64,000 bases of DNA, from positions 62,001-126,000 of the forward strand of contig NZ_BDBK01000003.1 of assembly GCF_001612945.1 (NCBI RefSeq), in the 5' to 3' direction. The notes below the pieces were generated by a model, which saw only the letters and a list, made by a program, of their open reading frames with translations, ran no database searches and was not told the DNA's origin. The translations under genes and the position numbers were made by a program. Origin of the DNA: Nocardia inohanensis NBRC 100128. Lineage in GTDB: Bacteria; Actinomycetota; Actinomycetes; Mycobacteriales; Mycobacteriaceae. Shown piece by piece: positions 34,362 through 43,893 of the stretch (position 1 is the first letter of the stretch; every line of letters begins with the position of its first letter).

Positions 34362-35050
34362 AGCTCTTCCCGGAGCACGAAGCCGACCCCGCGCACGGTG
34401 TGCACCAGCCGGGGCCGCCCGGATTCCTCCAGTTTGCGGCGCAGATAGGAAACGAACACATCGACCACCTTGGTCTGGGTTTCGAAGTCGTAGCCCCACA
34501 CCCGATCCAGCAGCTGGGCGCGCGAAAGCACCTGGCCGGGTGCGGAAGCCAGAGCGACCAGCAGGTCGAATTCGCGTTTGGTGAGGTCGAGGGGCGCACC
34601 GTCGAGGTAGGCGCGGCGGGCCCCGGGATGGATGGTGAGCGGACCCACCACGGTGCGATCGTCGGCGGCGTGCGAGGGTGCGGGCGCGCGCCGCAGCATG
34701 GCGCGCAGCCGGGCCACCAGTTCGCCGAGATCGAAGGGTTTGGTCAGGTAGTCGTCCGCGCCCGCCTCCAGCGCGTCGATGCGGTCGGTGACCTCGGAGC
34801 GGGCGCTGAGCACGCAGATCGGGATTTCGTTGCCGAGCGCCCGCAGGGCCGTCACCACGCCCACGCCATCCAAGTTGGGCATGTTCAGATCCAGCACCAT
34901 GGCCTGCGGCGCGTCGGCCGCGATATGCCGCAGCGCGGAGGCTCCGTCCGCCGCGGTCTCGACCTCGAAACCGGACATCCGCAGCCCCCGCGCCACCGAC
35001 GTCAGCACCCTGACGTCATCGTCCACCACCAGAATCCGGGGAGCCGTCAC
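34358..35050 (-). CDS. OmpR-type response regulator (PrrA-like)
   Basis: A 230-residue regulator with a receiver domain (phospho-acceptor Asp54 in [12 protein letters not shown], Lys in [14 protein letters not shown]) and a C-terminal winged helix ([51 protein letters not shown]). It resembles PrrA throughout. It is the first gene of a two-gene transcript with the kinase at 33108. Whether this is the orthologue of the essential prrAB or a paralogue cannot be told here. Confidence 0.9.
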   Translation of the reverse strand: MTAPRILVVDDDVRVLTSVARGLRMSGFEVETAADGASALRHIAADAPQAMVLDLNMPNLDGVGVVTALRALGNEIPICVLSARSEVTDRIDALEAGADDYLTKPFDLGELVARLRAMLRRAPAPSHAADDRTVVGPLTIHPGARRAYLDGAPLDLTKREFDLLVALASAPGQVLSRAQLLDRVWGYDFETQTKVVDVFVSYLRRKLEESGRPRLVHTVRGVGFVLREEL

Positions 35051-35088
35051 ACCCGTCGACGATACTGATCGCGGCGACCGGACAACTA

Positions 35089-35454
35089 TCAGCGAACCGG
35101 GCGCACGATGGTGATCTGCGGCGCGCCCGGTGCATCTGACACGCCAGGATCCCGCTGGATGATGGTCACGCCATCCGGCAGCGGCTGTCCCGGAGTGATC
35201 GGAATCGCCGGAACCGCGTCCACCCCGGGCGGCAACTGACCATCGCGATACTCGACCCGGCCGTCCCGATCCTGGATGACGATCCGGCCGTGCTCGGGCC
35301 GCTCGGCCCGGCCGCCCGCGCTCCCGGTGTCCGGCAGCGCGATCTCGGTCGCCTCGGCGGGTTCGGCGGCATTGGCCGGCACCGCCAGCACCAGCAGCCC
35401 CGTCGCTCCGATCAGGCCCGCTCCCACGATCCGGCGCACGGTGAACTTCGGCAT
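35089..35454 (-). CDS. Small secreted protein, 121 aa
   Basis: The product starts MPKFTVRR, then a hydrophobic stretch ([17 protein letters not shown]) and a signal peptidase I-type site at PANA-AEPA, around residue 30. The mature part is Pro/Gly/Asp-rich without Cys ([39 protein letters not shown]). No family recognised. AGGAG five bases before ATG 35454 decides the start over GTG 35460. It lies between two two-component systems on the same strand and could be the periplasmic partner or target of one of them. Confidence 0.75.
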   Translation of the reverse strand: MPKFTVRRIVGAGLIGATGLLVLAVPANAAEPAEATEIALPDTGSAGGRAERPEHGRIVIQDRDGRVEYRDGQLPPGVDAVPAIPITPGQPLPDGVTIIQRDPGVSDAPGAPQITIVRPVR

Positions 35455-35568
35455 AACCACTCCTGTCCTCGCGTCGAGGAGGCGCTCATCGCTCCCTCAC
35501 AACGAAACCGACAGTAGGAAGCCACTTTTCAACTCTCGATAACCAATGGTTAGAGAACGGATAGAAGA

Positions 35569-36885
35569 TCAGCGCGGTTCGGTGACCGGGCCGTTCTGCG
35601 GGCGGGAAGCGCCGGAGGAGCCCAGGAAGACCGCGAACAGGGCGGGCCGGCGGCGTTGCAGCTCCAGCCGGCCGCCATCGGCCTCGATGAGCGCGCGGGC
35701 CAGCGCCAGGCCCACACCCGTGGAACCGGCGGCCGAGAAACCGCGATCGAAGATGTGCGGGGCGAGTTCGTCACGGACGCCGTCACCCTCGTCGGCGACC
35801 TCCACCACCACCAGGGGTTCGCGATCGTCGAGGCGGCCGCCGGTGACCGTGCGGACCGAGACCGTGCAGGTGCCGCCGCCGTGCATGAGCGCGTTGTCGA
35901 CCAGCACCGCGACCGCCTCGCGCAGCCGGGAACCGGTCACCGGGGCCCGCAGGGTCGGGTCGCCGAGCAGCACCAGTTTGCGGCCCGCCTCCGCGAAAGG
36001 ATGCCGCCACTCCGCCACCACCCCACGCAATTCCGCGACGACCGGCACCGGATCGCGTTCGGCCGCACCCTCGTCGCGGGAGGCGCGCACCAGTTCGTCG
36101 ATGGCGTCGGTGAGCCGATCCACCTGCGCCATGGCCTCTTCCGCCTCGTGCACCACCTCCGGATCGTGGTGCGTGGACAGCTCGTCCAGGCGTAGGCGCA
36201 CCGCGGTGAGGCGGCTGCGCAGCTGATGCGAGACATCGGCGACCAGGGCGTGCTCGCGTTGCAGGCGGCCCGCGATTTCGACTGTGGCGGAATCGAGTAC
36301 GTCCGAGACCCGGTCCAGTTCGGTGATGCCGTGGCGGCGCGGATCGGCCCGGAAGTCACCCATGGCCAGGCGCGCCGCCCGGGCCGCCACATCGCGCAGC
36401 GGATCGGCGACCCGCCGCGCGGTCACCACCGCCACCGCGATACCCGCACCGAGCGAGATGAGCACCAGCCCCACCACCGCGCCCAGCGCCTGCCGCTGCA
36501 TCGAATGCATCGGCGCCGCAGGGGTTTCCAGGCGCAGCGAACCGGAGGTGCCCATCGCGAGGGATTCCATGATCGGATCGTCGACCGCGTCCGGGCCCAC
36601 ATCGAGCCGCGAGGCATTGTCCTGCGGCGTCGGGTACACGACGGTCAGCCGCCCGCCCGCCGGGATCAGCGGCCGCACCGACCGCAGATCCAGCTCGCCG
36701 TGCACCAGGCCGTCGTCCTTCTCCTGCGCCACCACCTCCACCGCGATCCGGTCCAGGCGATTGCGCAGTTCGTTGCGGGTGATGTCCTCCACCCACTGCC
36801 ACGCGGTGAAGGCCAGCGGCACGCCCAGCACCAGTGTGGTGAGGGTCAGCGCGGCCACCATGGACAGCAGGATCCTGCGTCTCAT
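35569..36885 (-). CDS. Sensor histidine kinase with atypical H-box
   Basis: A 438-residue kinase: TM1 at 5-29, extracellular region of about 100 residues, TM2 at about 132-156, HAMP, H-box ADVSHQLRSRLTAVRLRLDE with His220, and ATPase motifs (DNALMHGGG, DEGDGV, STGVGLALARALIEADGG). The H-box has Gln after His and Arg in place of the usual Pro, a variant seen in some actinobacterial kinases. ATG 36885. It lies 82 bases downstream of its cognate regulator gene at 36968. The signal is unknown. Confidence 0.87.
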   Translation of the reverse strand: MRRRILLSMVAALTLTTLVLGVPLAFTAWQWVEDITRNELRNRLDRIAVEVVAQEKDDGLVHGELDLRSVRPLIPAGGRLTVVYPTPQDNASRLDVGPDAVDDPIMESLAMGTSGSLRLETPAAPMHSMQRQALGAVVGLVLISLGAGIAVAVVTARRVADPLRDVAARAARLAMGDFRADPRRHGITELDRVSDVLDSATVEIAGRLQREHALVADVSHQLRSRLTAVRLRLDELSTHHDPEVVHEAEEAMAQVDRLTDAIDELVRASRDEGAAERDPVPVVAELRGVVAEWRHPFAEAGRKLVLLGDPTLRAPVTGSRLREAVAVLVDNALMHGGGTCTVSVRTVTGGRLDDREPLVVVEVADEGDGVRDELAPHIFDRGFSAAGSTGVGLALARALIEADGGRLELQRRRPALFAVFLGSSGASRPQNGPVTEPR

Positions 36886-36967
36886 CGTCGAGATGCCTCG
36901 CTTCGCCGGGCTTTCGGGTGGGGTACGCGCGCGCAACAGCACAGAACGATCGGTTCCGACGGACGAG

Positions 36968-37645
36968 CTAGTCGGTATTGAAGCGGAAGCCTACGCCGCG
37001 CACGGTGACGATCCGGCGTTCGGCCACCGGACCCTCGTCGCCGATCTTCCGGCGCAGCCACGACATGTGCATATCGAGGGTCTTGGAGCCGCGCAGATCG
37101 GCATCGCCCCACACCTCGCGCAGGATGGTCTCGCGCGAGACCACCTGTCCGGCACGGTCGATGAGCACCTTCAGCAGCTCGTACTCCTTGTTGGCCAGGT
37201 TCACCTCGACGCCGTTCACCAGCACGCGGCGCGCCGCCGGCTCCAGGCGGATACCGCCCACTTCGACCGCTTCGTCCCCGATTCCGCTGCGCCGCAACAG
37301 CGCCCGCACCCGGGCCAGCAGTTCGGCGAGGCGGAACGGCTTGCCGACGTAGTCGTCGGCGCCGGCATCCAGGCCGACCACGAAATCGACCTCGTCGGTG
37401 CGCGCGGTGAGCATCAGCACGGCCAGATCGGCCCCGCGGGCGCGCACCTGACGGCACACCTCCAGGCCATCCATACCGGGTAGGCCGAGGTCGAGGATCA
37501 GCAGGTCGTGACCGCCTTCGAGGGCCCGTTCCAGGACCGCGGGACCGTAGCTCTCCACGGTCACCGCATAGCCCTCGCGCCCCAGCGCCCGCGACAGCGG
37601 CGCGGCAATGGCCTCGTCGTCTTCGGCCAGCAGTACGGCGGTCAC
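36968..37645 (-). CDS. OmpR-type response regulator
   Basis: A 225-residue regulator: acidic pocket in LLAEDDEAI, phospho-acceptor Asp52 in LLILDLGLPGMDG, Lys in YVGKPFRLAELLAR, and a winged-helix output domain ending VTVRGVGFRFNTD. It precedes the sensor kinase at 35569 on the same strand. GTG 37645. Target genes are unknown; the secreted protein gene downstream of the kinase is a candidate. Confidence 0.9.
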   Translation of the reverse strand: MTAVLLAEDDEAIAAPLSRALGREGYAVTVESYGPAVLERALEGGHDLLILDLGLPGMDGLEVCRQVRARGADLAVLMLTARTDEVDFVVGLDAGADDYVGKPFRLAELLARVRALLRRSGIGDEAVEVGGIRLEPAARRVLVNGVEVNLANKEYELLKVLIDRAGQVVSRETILREVWGDADLRGSKTLDMHMSWLRRKIGDEGPVAERRIVTVRGVGFRFNTD

Positions 37646-37654
37646 GCAGTAAGC

Positions 37655-38203
37655 CTACGGGTAAGCCGGCCCGGATCCGTAGTAGCCGCCGCCGTTGCCC
37701 GGATTGTTCTGCACCACATCGAAAACCTGGTGATAGAGCAGCGCGTGCACCTTCTGCACCTCCGGGATGTCGTCGTACTCGAGCGGGTCCTCCGAGGCCG
37801 AGCCGACGATCAGGGTGCCGGTGCCGAGCATGCGATCGAAGAGGCCGTGGCGGAACTGCACATTCGAGATCCGGTTCATCGGAATGTCGATGCCGGTGTG
37901 GGTCAATACGCCTTGGCGAATCAATACCCGGCGGTCGGTGATGATGAAATGCGTCGACTTCCAACGGATCAGCGGAATCACCGACCGCCAGCACACGATC
38001 ACCACCCACAGCACCAGAATGGCGAGCAGCAGCCAGGACCGCACGCCACCTTCGGTATTGCGGGAAACGACCCCCGCGCCGAATCCGGCCAATGCGGTGA
38101 TCAGGATGAAAGTCACAGCGGGCCAGAACAACATCTTCCAATGCGGATGACGGTGCAGCAGTAGTCGCTCTTCGGGCGCCAGCGCCTCCTCCGGATAACC
38201 CAT
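37655..38203 (-). CDS. PH (bPH2) domain membrane protein, Rv3278c-like
   Basis: A 182-residue protein starting MGYPEEALAPEERLLLHRHP, with two membrane segments at about 30-75 (WPAVTFILITALAGFGAGVV; WLLLAILVLWVVIVCW) and then a bacterial PH domain (THFIITDRRVLIRQGVLTHT, IPMNRISNVQFRHGLFDRML). It matches M. tuberculosis Rv3278c, normally next to the GtrA gene and birA. The tail is Gly/Tyr-rich. Function unknown, presumably membrane-associated scaffolding. It lies 9 bases upstream of the response regulator start, so it may head that operon. Confidence 0.88.
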   Translation of the reverse strand: MGYPEEALAPEERLLLHRHPHWKMLFWPAVTFILITALAGFGAGVVSRNTEGGVRSWLLLAILVLWVVIVCWRSVIPLIRWKSTHFIITDRRVLIRQGVLTHTGIDIPMNRISNVQFRHGLFDRMLGTGTLIVGSASEDPLEYDDIPEVQKVHALLYHQVFDVVQNNPGNGGGYYGSGPAYP

Positions 38204-38371
38204 GCGCACACGCTACCGCGCCGAGATGCCAGAATGCCTGACGCCGAGAAGCGGTGTGACGCACAATCGTGCGGCCCTCGCGCGTAACATCGGCGATCAC
38301 GTTCTGCCGAGCTCCGCCCAGCTGTCCCCCGCGCGACACCATTCTTGCCCTGCATGACACAGGAGGCGTGT

Positions 38372-39325
38372 GTGACCCGAGAGTTGACCCAGCTGCAAAT
38401 TCTCCGAGAACTCGAGCCGGTGGCGGAGGCGAATCTGAACCGCCACCTGTCGATGGCCAAGGACTGGCACCCGCACGACTACGTGCCGTGGGACCAGGGC
38501 CGCAACTTCGCCGCGCTGGGCGGTGAGGACTGGGACCCCTCGCAGTCGCAGCTGAGCGAGGTCGCCAAGATCGCCATGGTCACCAACCTGCTCACCGAGG
38601 ACAATCTGCCCTCCTACCACCGGGAGATCGCCGAGAACTTCTCCCAGGACGGGGCCTGGGGCACCTGGGTGGGGCGCTGGACGGCCGAGGAGAACCGGCA
38701 CGGCATCGTCATGCGGGATTACCTGGTGGTGACGCGCGGCGTGGATCCGGTGGCCCTGGAACAGGCGCGGATGATCCACATGACCAATGGCGCGCAGTCG
38801 CCCGACGATTGGGGCGGGTTCCTGGAGAACGTCGCGTACGTGACGTTCCAGGAGCTGGCCACCCGGATCTCGCATCGCAATACCGGCCGGGTGTGCAACG
38901 ACGCCATCGCCGACCGGATGTTGCAGCGCATCTCCGCCGACGAGAACCTGCACATGATCTTCTATCGGACGCTGTGCGGGGCCGGGCTGGATCTGGTGCC
39001 GGATCAGGCGCTGGAGGCCATCACCAAGGTGCTCACCAATTTCGTCATGCCCGGGTCCGGGATGCCGAACTGGCGGCGCAACGGGGTGCTGATGGCCAAG
39101 CACGGCATCTACGATCTGCGCCAGCATCTGGAGGAGGTGGTGAATCCGGTGCTGAAGAACTGGAACATCTTCGAGCGCAACGACTTCGGGGCGCGCGGCG
39201 AGCAGGCGCGGGAGACCCTCGCGGCGTATGTCGCCAAGCTCGAACAGGATGTGCTCAAGTTCGAGGAGCAGCGCGATCGCCTGCTCGCGCGGGAAGCCGC
39301 CCGCGGCGAATTGCAAACCGTCTGA
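38372..39325 (+). CDS. Acyl-ACP desaturase (DesA type)
   Basis: A 317-residue ferritin-like di-iron enzyme. Ligand motifs are TEDNLP with Glu76, EENRHG with Glu107 and His110, FQELATRISH, and ADENLH. It introduces a double bond into ACP-bound fatty acids and resembles mycobacterial DesA1/DesA2, which feed mycolate synthesis. AGGAGG at 38361-38366 fits GTG 38372; the upstream ATG 38354 would include the ribosome binding site. It lies 168 bases from the divergent PH-protein gene and 57 bases before a kinase gene. Confidence 0.92.
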   Translation: MTRELTQLQILRELEPVAEANLNRHLSMAKDWHPHDYVPWDQGRNFAALGGEDWDPSQSQLSEVAKIAMVTNLLTEDNLPSYHREIAENFSQDGAWGTWVGRWTAEENRHGIVMRDYLVVTRGVDPVALEQARMIHMTNGAQSPDDWGGFLENVAYVTFQELATRISHRNTGRVCNDAIADRMLQRISADENLHMIFYRTLCGAGLDLVPDQALEAITKVLTNFVMPGSGMPNWRRNGVLMAKHGIYDLRQHLEEVVNPVLKNWNIFERNDFGARGEQARETLAAYVAKLEQDVLKFEEQRDRLLAREAARGELQTV

Positions 39326-39382
39326 CCAGTTTTGCCTCTCGGGCCACTAGGGTAAGCCCCCGGGTGAAACGAGAGGACAGCA

Positions 39383-40642
39383 GTGGCGGATGGCTACCTG
39401 GGCCGCTACCGCCTCGACGAACTACTCGGCAGTGGCGGTTCGGCGCAGGTCTGGCGGGCGCACGACACCGAAACCGGGCGCACCGCCACGCTCAAACTGC
39501 TCGCGCCGGTACTGACCGCGGATCCGGAGTACCGGCGGCGCTTCGAACGGGAAGCCCGGGCCGCATCGCTGCTGCACGGTCCGCATGTAGTGGCGGTGCG
39601 CGCCTTCGGTGAGCTCGAAGGACGGCTCTACATCGAGTCCGAATTCGTGGACGGGCTGGATATCGAGGCGCTGCTGGAATGGGAAGGGCCGTTCGCGCCC
39701 GCCGCCGCGGTCGGGCTCATCGCGCAGATAGCCGCGGCGCTCGACGAAGCGCACGCGGCCGGGCTGGTGCATCGGGATGTGAAGCCGCAGAACATCATCG
39801 TGGCGCCCGACGACACGGCATACCTGATCGACTTCGGGTCGGTGCTGGACGACGGGCAGACGAGCATCACCCGATCCGGGATGCTGATCGGCACGCCCGC
39901 CTACCTGGCCCCGGAACGCTACGCCGGAATCGCCGGCGCGCGTTCGGATATCTACTCGCTGGCGTGCGTGCTGTACGAATGCCTCACGGGGCAACGGCCT
40001 TTCCGCACCGGCAACCCGGCGCAGCTCATGCGTGCGCAGCTGGAAACCGATCCGCCCGCGGCCTCCTCGCTCGCACCGGCGGTCTCCATCGCCCTCGACC
40101 GGGTGATCGCCCGCGGCATGGCGAAGGATCCGGCGCAAAGGTACGCCAGCGCAGGGGAATTCGCGGCCGCGGCTGCGATAGCGGCGGAAGCACCCGGCAT
40201 CGATCCGCCCGGCACGCAGCCCATACCGGACGCGCGCCCGGTGAGCGGCACGCGGCCGGAGGTCTCGGGAAACCCGGGTGCCGTGGCTGGGGTTCTTGCG
40301 GTGTCACTCGCGGTCGTCGCGCTCGCCGCCTGGGTGATCACCCTGGGGATGGGCGTGGTGTGGTTTACCGGGCACACCGGCTCGGCACCAACGCCAGCGA
40401 GTACGCCGACGGCGACGGCCGACGCGAAAACACCTGCGCGGGAGACGATTCCGCCATCCGCGCCGCAGCTCGCGGCGTCGGAACCGGAGACCACGGCACC
40501 CTCGGGCGTGGCACCGCCGGATGCCGCGAGCCCGTCCGCGCCCGCCCCGGACTCGGACCCGCGCGAGCCGGTGGATCACCCCGGACCGAGCCACCACGGC
40601 GGCAGCGCACACAAGCCCGACAAGCCGGGGAAGTCGCGATAA
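39383..40642 (+). CDS. Receptor-type serine/threonine protein kinase
   Basis: A 419-residue Hanks-type kinase. The glycine-rich loop is LGSGGSAQVWRA, catalytic Lys38, HRDVKPQN with Asp132, DFG Asp150, and GTPAYLAPE at 170-178. A membrane segment lies at about 299-328, followed by a Pro/Thr/Ser-rich extracellular tail ending HKPDKPGKSR. There is no PASTA or other sensor domain. GTG 39383 follows GAGAGGA. The next gene is a close paralogue with the same residue numbering. It probably phosphorylates membrane or cytosolic targets; the desaturase upstream is a possible one by position only. Confidence 0.9.
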   Translation: MADGYLGRYRLDELLGSGGSAQVWRAHDTETGRTATLKLLAPVLTADPEYRRRFEREARAASLLHGPHVVAVRAFGELEGRLYIESEFVDGLDIEALLEWEGPFAPAAAVGLIAQIAAALDEAHAAGLVHRDVKPQNIIVAPDDTAYLIDFGSVLDDGQTSITRSGMLIGTPAYLAPERYAGIAGARSDIYSLACVLYECLTGQRPFRTGNPAQLMRAQLETDPPAASSLAPAVSIALDRVIARGMAKDPAQRYASAGEFAAAAAIAAEAPGIDPPGTQPIPDARPVSGTRPEVSGNPGAVAGVLAVSLAVVALAAWVITLGMGVVWFTGHTGSAPTPASTPTATADAKTPARETIPPSAPQLAASEPETTAPSGVAPPDAASPSAPAPDSDPREPVDHPGPSHHGGSAHKPDKPGKSR

Positions 40643-40766
40643 CCGCAGCACCACCCTCGCCTACCACGCGACAGCGGCACAACCACTGCGCTGCCCGAGC
40701 GAGAAACTTCCGGAATCGGGGGTAGTCCCCTAACGGAAGCTTGTCGGCACGGAAGGATCAGTTCTC

Positions 40767-42224
40767 ATGGGGGACGAGCATTTCGGTCCCTATCGGCTCG
40801 AGAAACTGCTGGGCAACGGCGGAACCGGGCAGGTGTGGCGGGCGCACGATACGCACACCGAACGGACCGTCGCCTTGAAGATCCTGGCGCGCGAGCTCGG
40901 TGCCGATCCGATCTACCGGCAGCGTTTCCAACGCGAGGCGCGGGCCGCGGCGCAGCTGCGGGAACCACATGTGGTGCCGATCCACACCTTCGGTGAGCAC
41001 GACGGTCGGCTGTTCATCGATATGGCGTACCTGGACGGCACCGATCTGGGCCTGCTGCTGCGCGCCGGCGGGCCGCTGTCTCCGTCGAGGGCGGTGGACA
41101 TGATTTCACAGGCGGCGGCCGCGCTCGACGAGGCGCACCGCCGGGGGCTGGTGCATCGGGACGTCAAACCCTCCAATATCGTGATCTGCCCCAGTGGGTT
41201 CACCTATCTCATCGATTTCGGGACCGCTCAGCAGACCGGGCAAGCGACGCTCACCGGCACCGGGACCGTGATCGGCACCCCCGCCTATATGGCGCCCGAA
41301 AGGTTCACCGGCGCCGCCGTTCCCGCCTCCGACACCTATTCGCTGGCCTGCGTGCTGCACGAAGCGCTCACGGCCCGAAGACCTTTCGCCGCCCCCGATC
41401 CGGCGGGGCAGATGCACGCGCACCTCATCGCCGAACCGCCGCGGGTCAGCGAATCCGATCCCACGCTGCCGGCCGCGCTCGACGACGTCATCATCCGCGC
41501 GCTCGCCAAGGATCCGGGCGAACGACCGTCCACCACCGGCGAATTCGCGGCACAGGCGCGCAATGCGCTCGATACGGCCGGGTCGGCGCCGACCACTCCG
41601 CTCGCCGCCGTCGGCAGCGCACCCACCGCGCCGCTGACCGCTGTACCCGGGCGGCGCACCACGATGGCGGGGGTGCTCGCGGCGGGGGGACGGAATGGTG
41701 CCGAGGGTGCGGTGCGGGTGGATCCGGGCGGTGCGGAGGCGGAGGACGGGGTGACGCCCGTCGAACCCGTTCCCGCACCGGCGTTTCCGCGGCGCTTCGC
41801 GGCGATCGTAGCCATCGCGGCGCTGCTCACCGGTACCGGTACCGGGCTGGCGCTGTGGCGTGCCGGACAGGATTCGGATTCATCGCCGACGCAGACCACT
41901 TCGGCTCCGGCGCCGGGTCCGAACGCCACGGCCGAACCGACCACCGCGGCGACGGAAGCGCCGCGGTTCACCGGGAACGTATCGACGCGGGCGGTCAATC
42001 CGGCTCCACCACAGGAAAGTTCGGACGCCGGGACGCAGGCGACCACGGGCACCACGGCGGCTCCGACCACCACACAGGTCACGATCCCGTTCCCGATACC
42101 GAACCTGCCCACAGTTCCCGGTAGTGCCGAGCCGCCGGTCGACAACCAGCCCAACGGCGGCACTGGGAACGGCAACGGCAACGGGCAGCGTAAGCCCGAT
42201 AAACCGACCAAAACCCACCACTAG
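40767..42224 (+). CDS. Receptor-type serine/threonine protein kinase, tandem paralogue
   Basis: A 485-residue Hanks-type kinase: LGNGGTGQVWRA, Lys38, HRDVKPSN with Asp132, DFG Asp150, GTPAYMAPE at 170-178. A cytosolic linker of about 70 residues precedes a membrane segment at about 344-364. The external tail is Thr/Pro/Gly-rich and ends QRKPDKPTKTHH, echoing the KPDKP tail of the preceding kinase. GGAAGGA precedes ATG 40767. The pair looks like a tandem duplication. No ligand-binding domain is visible. Confidence 0.9.
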   Translation: MGDEHFGPYRLEKLLGNGGTGQVWRAHDTHTERTVALKILARELGADPIYRQRFQREARAAAQLREPHVVPIHTFGEHDGRLFIDMAYLDGTDLGLLLRAGGPLSPSRAVDMISQAAAALDEAHRRGLVHRDVKPSNIVICPSGFTYLIDFGTAQQTGQATLTGTGTVIGTPAYMAPERFTGAAVPASDTYSLACVLHEALTARRPFAAPDPAGQMHAHLIAEPPRVSESDPTLPAALDDVIIRALAKDPGERPSTTGEFAAQARNALDTAGSAPTTPLAAVGSAPTAPLTAVPGRRTTMAGVLAAGGRNGAEGAVRVDPGGAEAEDGVTPVEPVPAPAFPRRFAAIVAIAALLTGTGTGLALWRAGQDSDSSPTQTTSAPAPGPNATAEPTTAATEAPRFTGNVSTRAVNPAPPQESSDAGTQATTGTTAAPTTTQVTIPFPIPNLPTVPGSAEPPVDNQPNGGTGNGNGNGQRKPDKPTKTHH

Positions 42225-42257
42225 GCGCGGGTCACATACGGAAAGCCCTGCGCGGGA

Positions 42258-43055
42258 TCAATATTCGGCGCGCAGGTGGGTGACGTCACCCGCCGACACC
42301 GCACGATCACCGATGAGCAACCGCCCGAATTCATCCACCCCGGTGGCGATCCCGGTGAGCACCTCACCGCCGGGAATCTCGGCCCGCACCTGCGCGCCGA
42401 TGGTGGAACAGCGATCGCGATAAGCGGCGGCCAACTCGGTGATATCCCACCCCGCGGCCTCCCAGGCCGCGAACCGCTGCGCGAACTCCCGCAGTATCGC
42501 CGTCACCAACGCCGTCCGATCGGTCTCGGCCGCCCCGGCCAGCAGCAGCGAAGTCGCATGCGGGACCGGCAGTTCCGCCTCGGTGAGGCTCACATTCAAC
42601 CCGATCCCCACCACCACCGCCGGATCAGCGCCGGCGGCCGCGATCTCGGCCAGAATCCCCGCCAGCTTGCGCCCCTCGACCAGCACATCATTGGGCCACT
42701 TGAGCACCGCCCCCACCCCGGTCGCGGCCCGCACCGCATCCACCACGGCGACCCCGGTCAGCAACGGCAACCACCCCAGCACCGCCGGATCGATCCCCCG
42801 CGCCCGCACCAGCACCGACATGGCGATCTGCGCCCGCGCCGGACTGACCCACTGCCGCTCGTGCCGCCCCCGCCCCTTCTCCTGCGCCTCCGCGATCAAC
42901 ACCAGCCGATCCGCATCCGAATCCATGGCCCGCGCGACCAGGTCCGCATTCGTCGACCCTGTCGATTCCACCACTTCGAGCCCGGAGAAGAACTTCTCCG
43001 GCCCCTCGACCACATCCCGCCGCAGTTTTTCCGCATCCAGCGCAGCCCGCTCCAT
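42258..43055 (-). CDS. birA: Biotin-[acetyl-CoA-carboxylase] ligase
   Basis: A 265-residue group I biotin ligase without the N-terminal DNA-binding domain. STGSTNADL, the biotin loop KGRGRHERQW, LKWPNDVLVEGRKLAGILAE and the C-terminal SH3-like domain (VSAGDVTHLR) are present. It attaches biotin to AccA3, encoded nearby at 44043. It cannot repress biotin genes itself because it lacks the helix-turn-helix. ATG 43055. It is convergent with the second kinase gene. Confidence 0.94.
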   Translation of the reverse strand: MERAALDAEKLRRDVVEGPEKFFSGLEVVESTGSTNADLVARAMDSDADRLVLIAEAQEKGRGRHERQWVSPARAQIAMSVLVRARGIDPAVLGWLPLLTGVAVVDAVRAATGVGAVLKWPNDVLVEGRKLAGILAEIAAAGADPAVVVGIGLNVSLTEAELPVPHATSLLLAGAAETDRTALVTAILREFAQRFAAWEAAGWDITELAAAYRDRCSTIGAQVRAEIPGGEVLTGIATGVDEFGRLLIGDRAVSAGDVTHLRAEY

Positions 43056-43138
43056 GCTCGGCACGCTACTCCCCGCCCGTGCCCCGCCGGCTCGCGTGCC
43101 CCCACCCGCGCGATCCGACGGCGCGCACCTACACGCCG

Positions 43139-43486
43139 TCAGGAGGCGTCGCGCGGCGTCAATCCCAGCGCCCCGGCGGTGAATCGGTGCACGGTGGGAA
43201 GGCTGTCCTCCAGCGCCGCCCGATACCCGTCCCGCGCCCAGCCCACCACCTCGGCGGTCCCATCCGTCCCCGGCGTCACCACGATCTCGGCGACGAGTTC
43301 CGCCGTCGTCGGCACGCACACGGCCCACGAAAACTGCGTCTCCGCAGCCCATCCCGCACTCCGCCGCGCCACATACTCCGGATCGGTGATCCCGCCGTCC
43401 GCCAGCGCCGGCCGATCATCGATCCGCTCATCCGCCCGCAACGCCCGCAAATACCAACTACCCGCATTGATCTCGATCGGCTCCAC
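43139..43486 (-). CDS. Hypothetical protein, 115 aa
   Basis: Not recognised as a named family. MEPIEINAGSWYLRALRADE at the start and ITDPEYVARRSAGWAAETQF in the middle suggest the N-terminal part of a GNAT-like fold, but no acetyl-CoA loop (RxxGxG/A) is seen. GTG 43486 is chosen because it overlaps the upstream TAG by one base (TAGTG), indicating coupling with the DUF1707 gene. It lies 83 bases upstream of birA on the same strand. Confidence 0.7.
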   Translation of the reverse strand: MEPIEINAGSWYLRALRADERIDDRPALADGGITDPEYVARRSAGWAAETQFSWAVCVPTTAELVAEIVVTPGTDGTAEVVGWARDGYRAALEDSLPTVHRFTAGALGLTPRDAS

Positions 43487-43893
43487 TACCGCTCCCGCCT
43501 CCGGTCCCGCCGCACCCCACGCTGCCGAACCTGATTCGCACCCCCGAACAACACCGCACCCACCAGTGGAATCAACAAGAACACCCACCACTGATGCGTA
43601 ACAAAGAACAGAATCACCGCCAGAATCGGCACCACCGGCATGATCCGCTCCGGCACCAAGCCGCCGAACCGAGCCCGCCGCGGCTCCTCCACCGCCTTCT
43701 GCATACTCACCGGCTCCGGCAGATCGACGAACACCTTCGCCAGGTCACCCCGGGTCAAGGCCGCGGCGACAACTCCGCTCCGCTCGTCGAATTCGGCGAC
43801 ACTCAACCGCCCCGCCGCGAAGTGATCCGACAACCGCTTCATAGCGTCCTCACGCTCAGCGGTCCCGATACGAATCTCCGGTGGTTCAGCCAT
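43486..43893 (-). CDS. DUF1707 domain membrane protein
   Basis: A 135-residue protein. The N-terminal DUF1707 domain starts IRIGTAEREDAMKRLSDHFA and continues with GRLSVAEFDERSGVVAAALT, the usual pattern. Two membrane segments follow (IMPVVPILAVILFFV; WWVFLLIPLVGAVLF), then a basic Arg-rich tail. DUF1707 proteins are common small envelope-associated proteins of actinomycetes without known activity. ATG 43893. Coupled to the downstream hypothetical gene. Confidence 0.85.
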   Translation of the reverse strand: MAEPPEIRIGTAEREDAMKRLSDHFAAGRLSVAEFDERSGVVAAALTRGDLAKVFVDLPEPVSMQKAVEEPRRARFGGLVPERIMPVVPILAVILFFVTHQWWVFLLIPLVGAVLFGGANQVRQRGVRRDRRRER

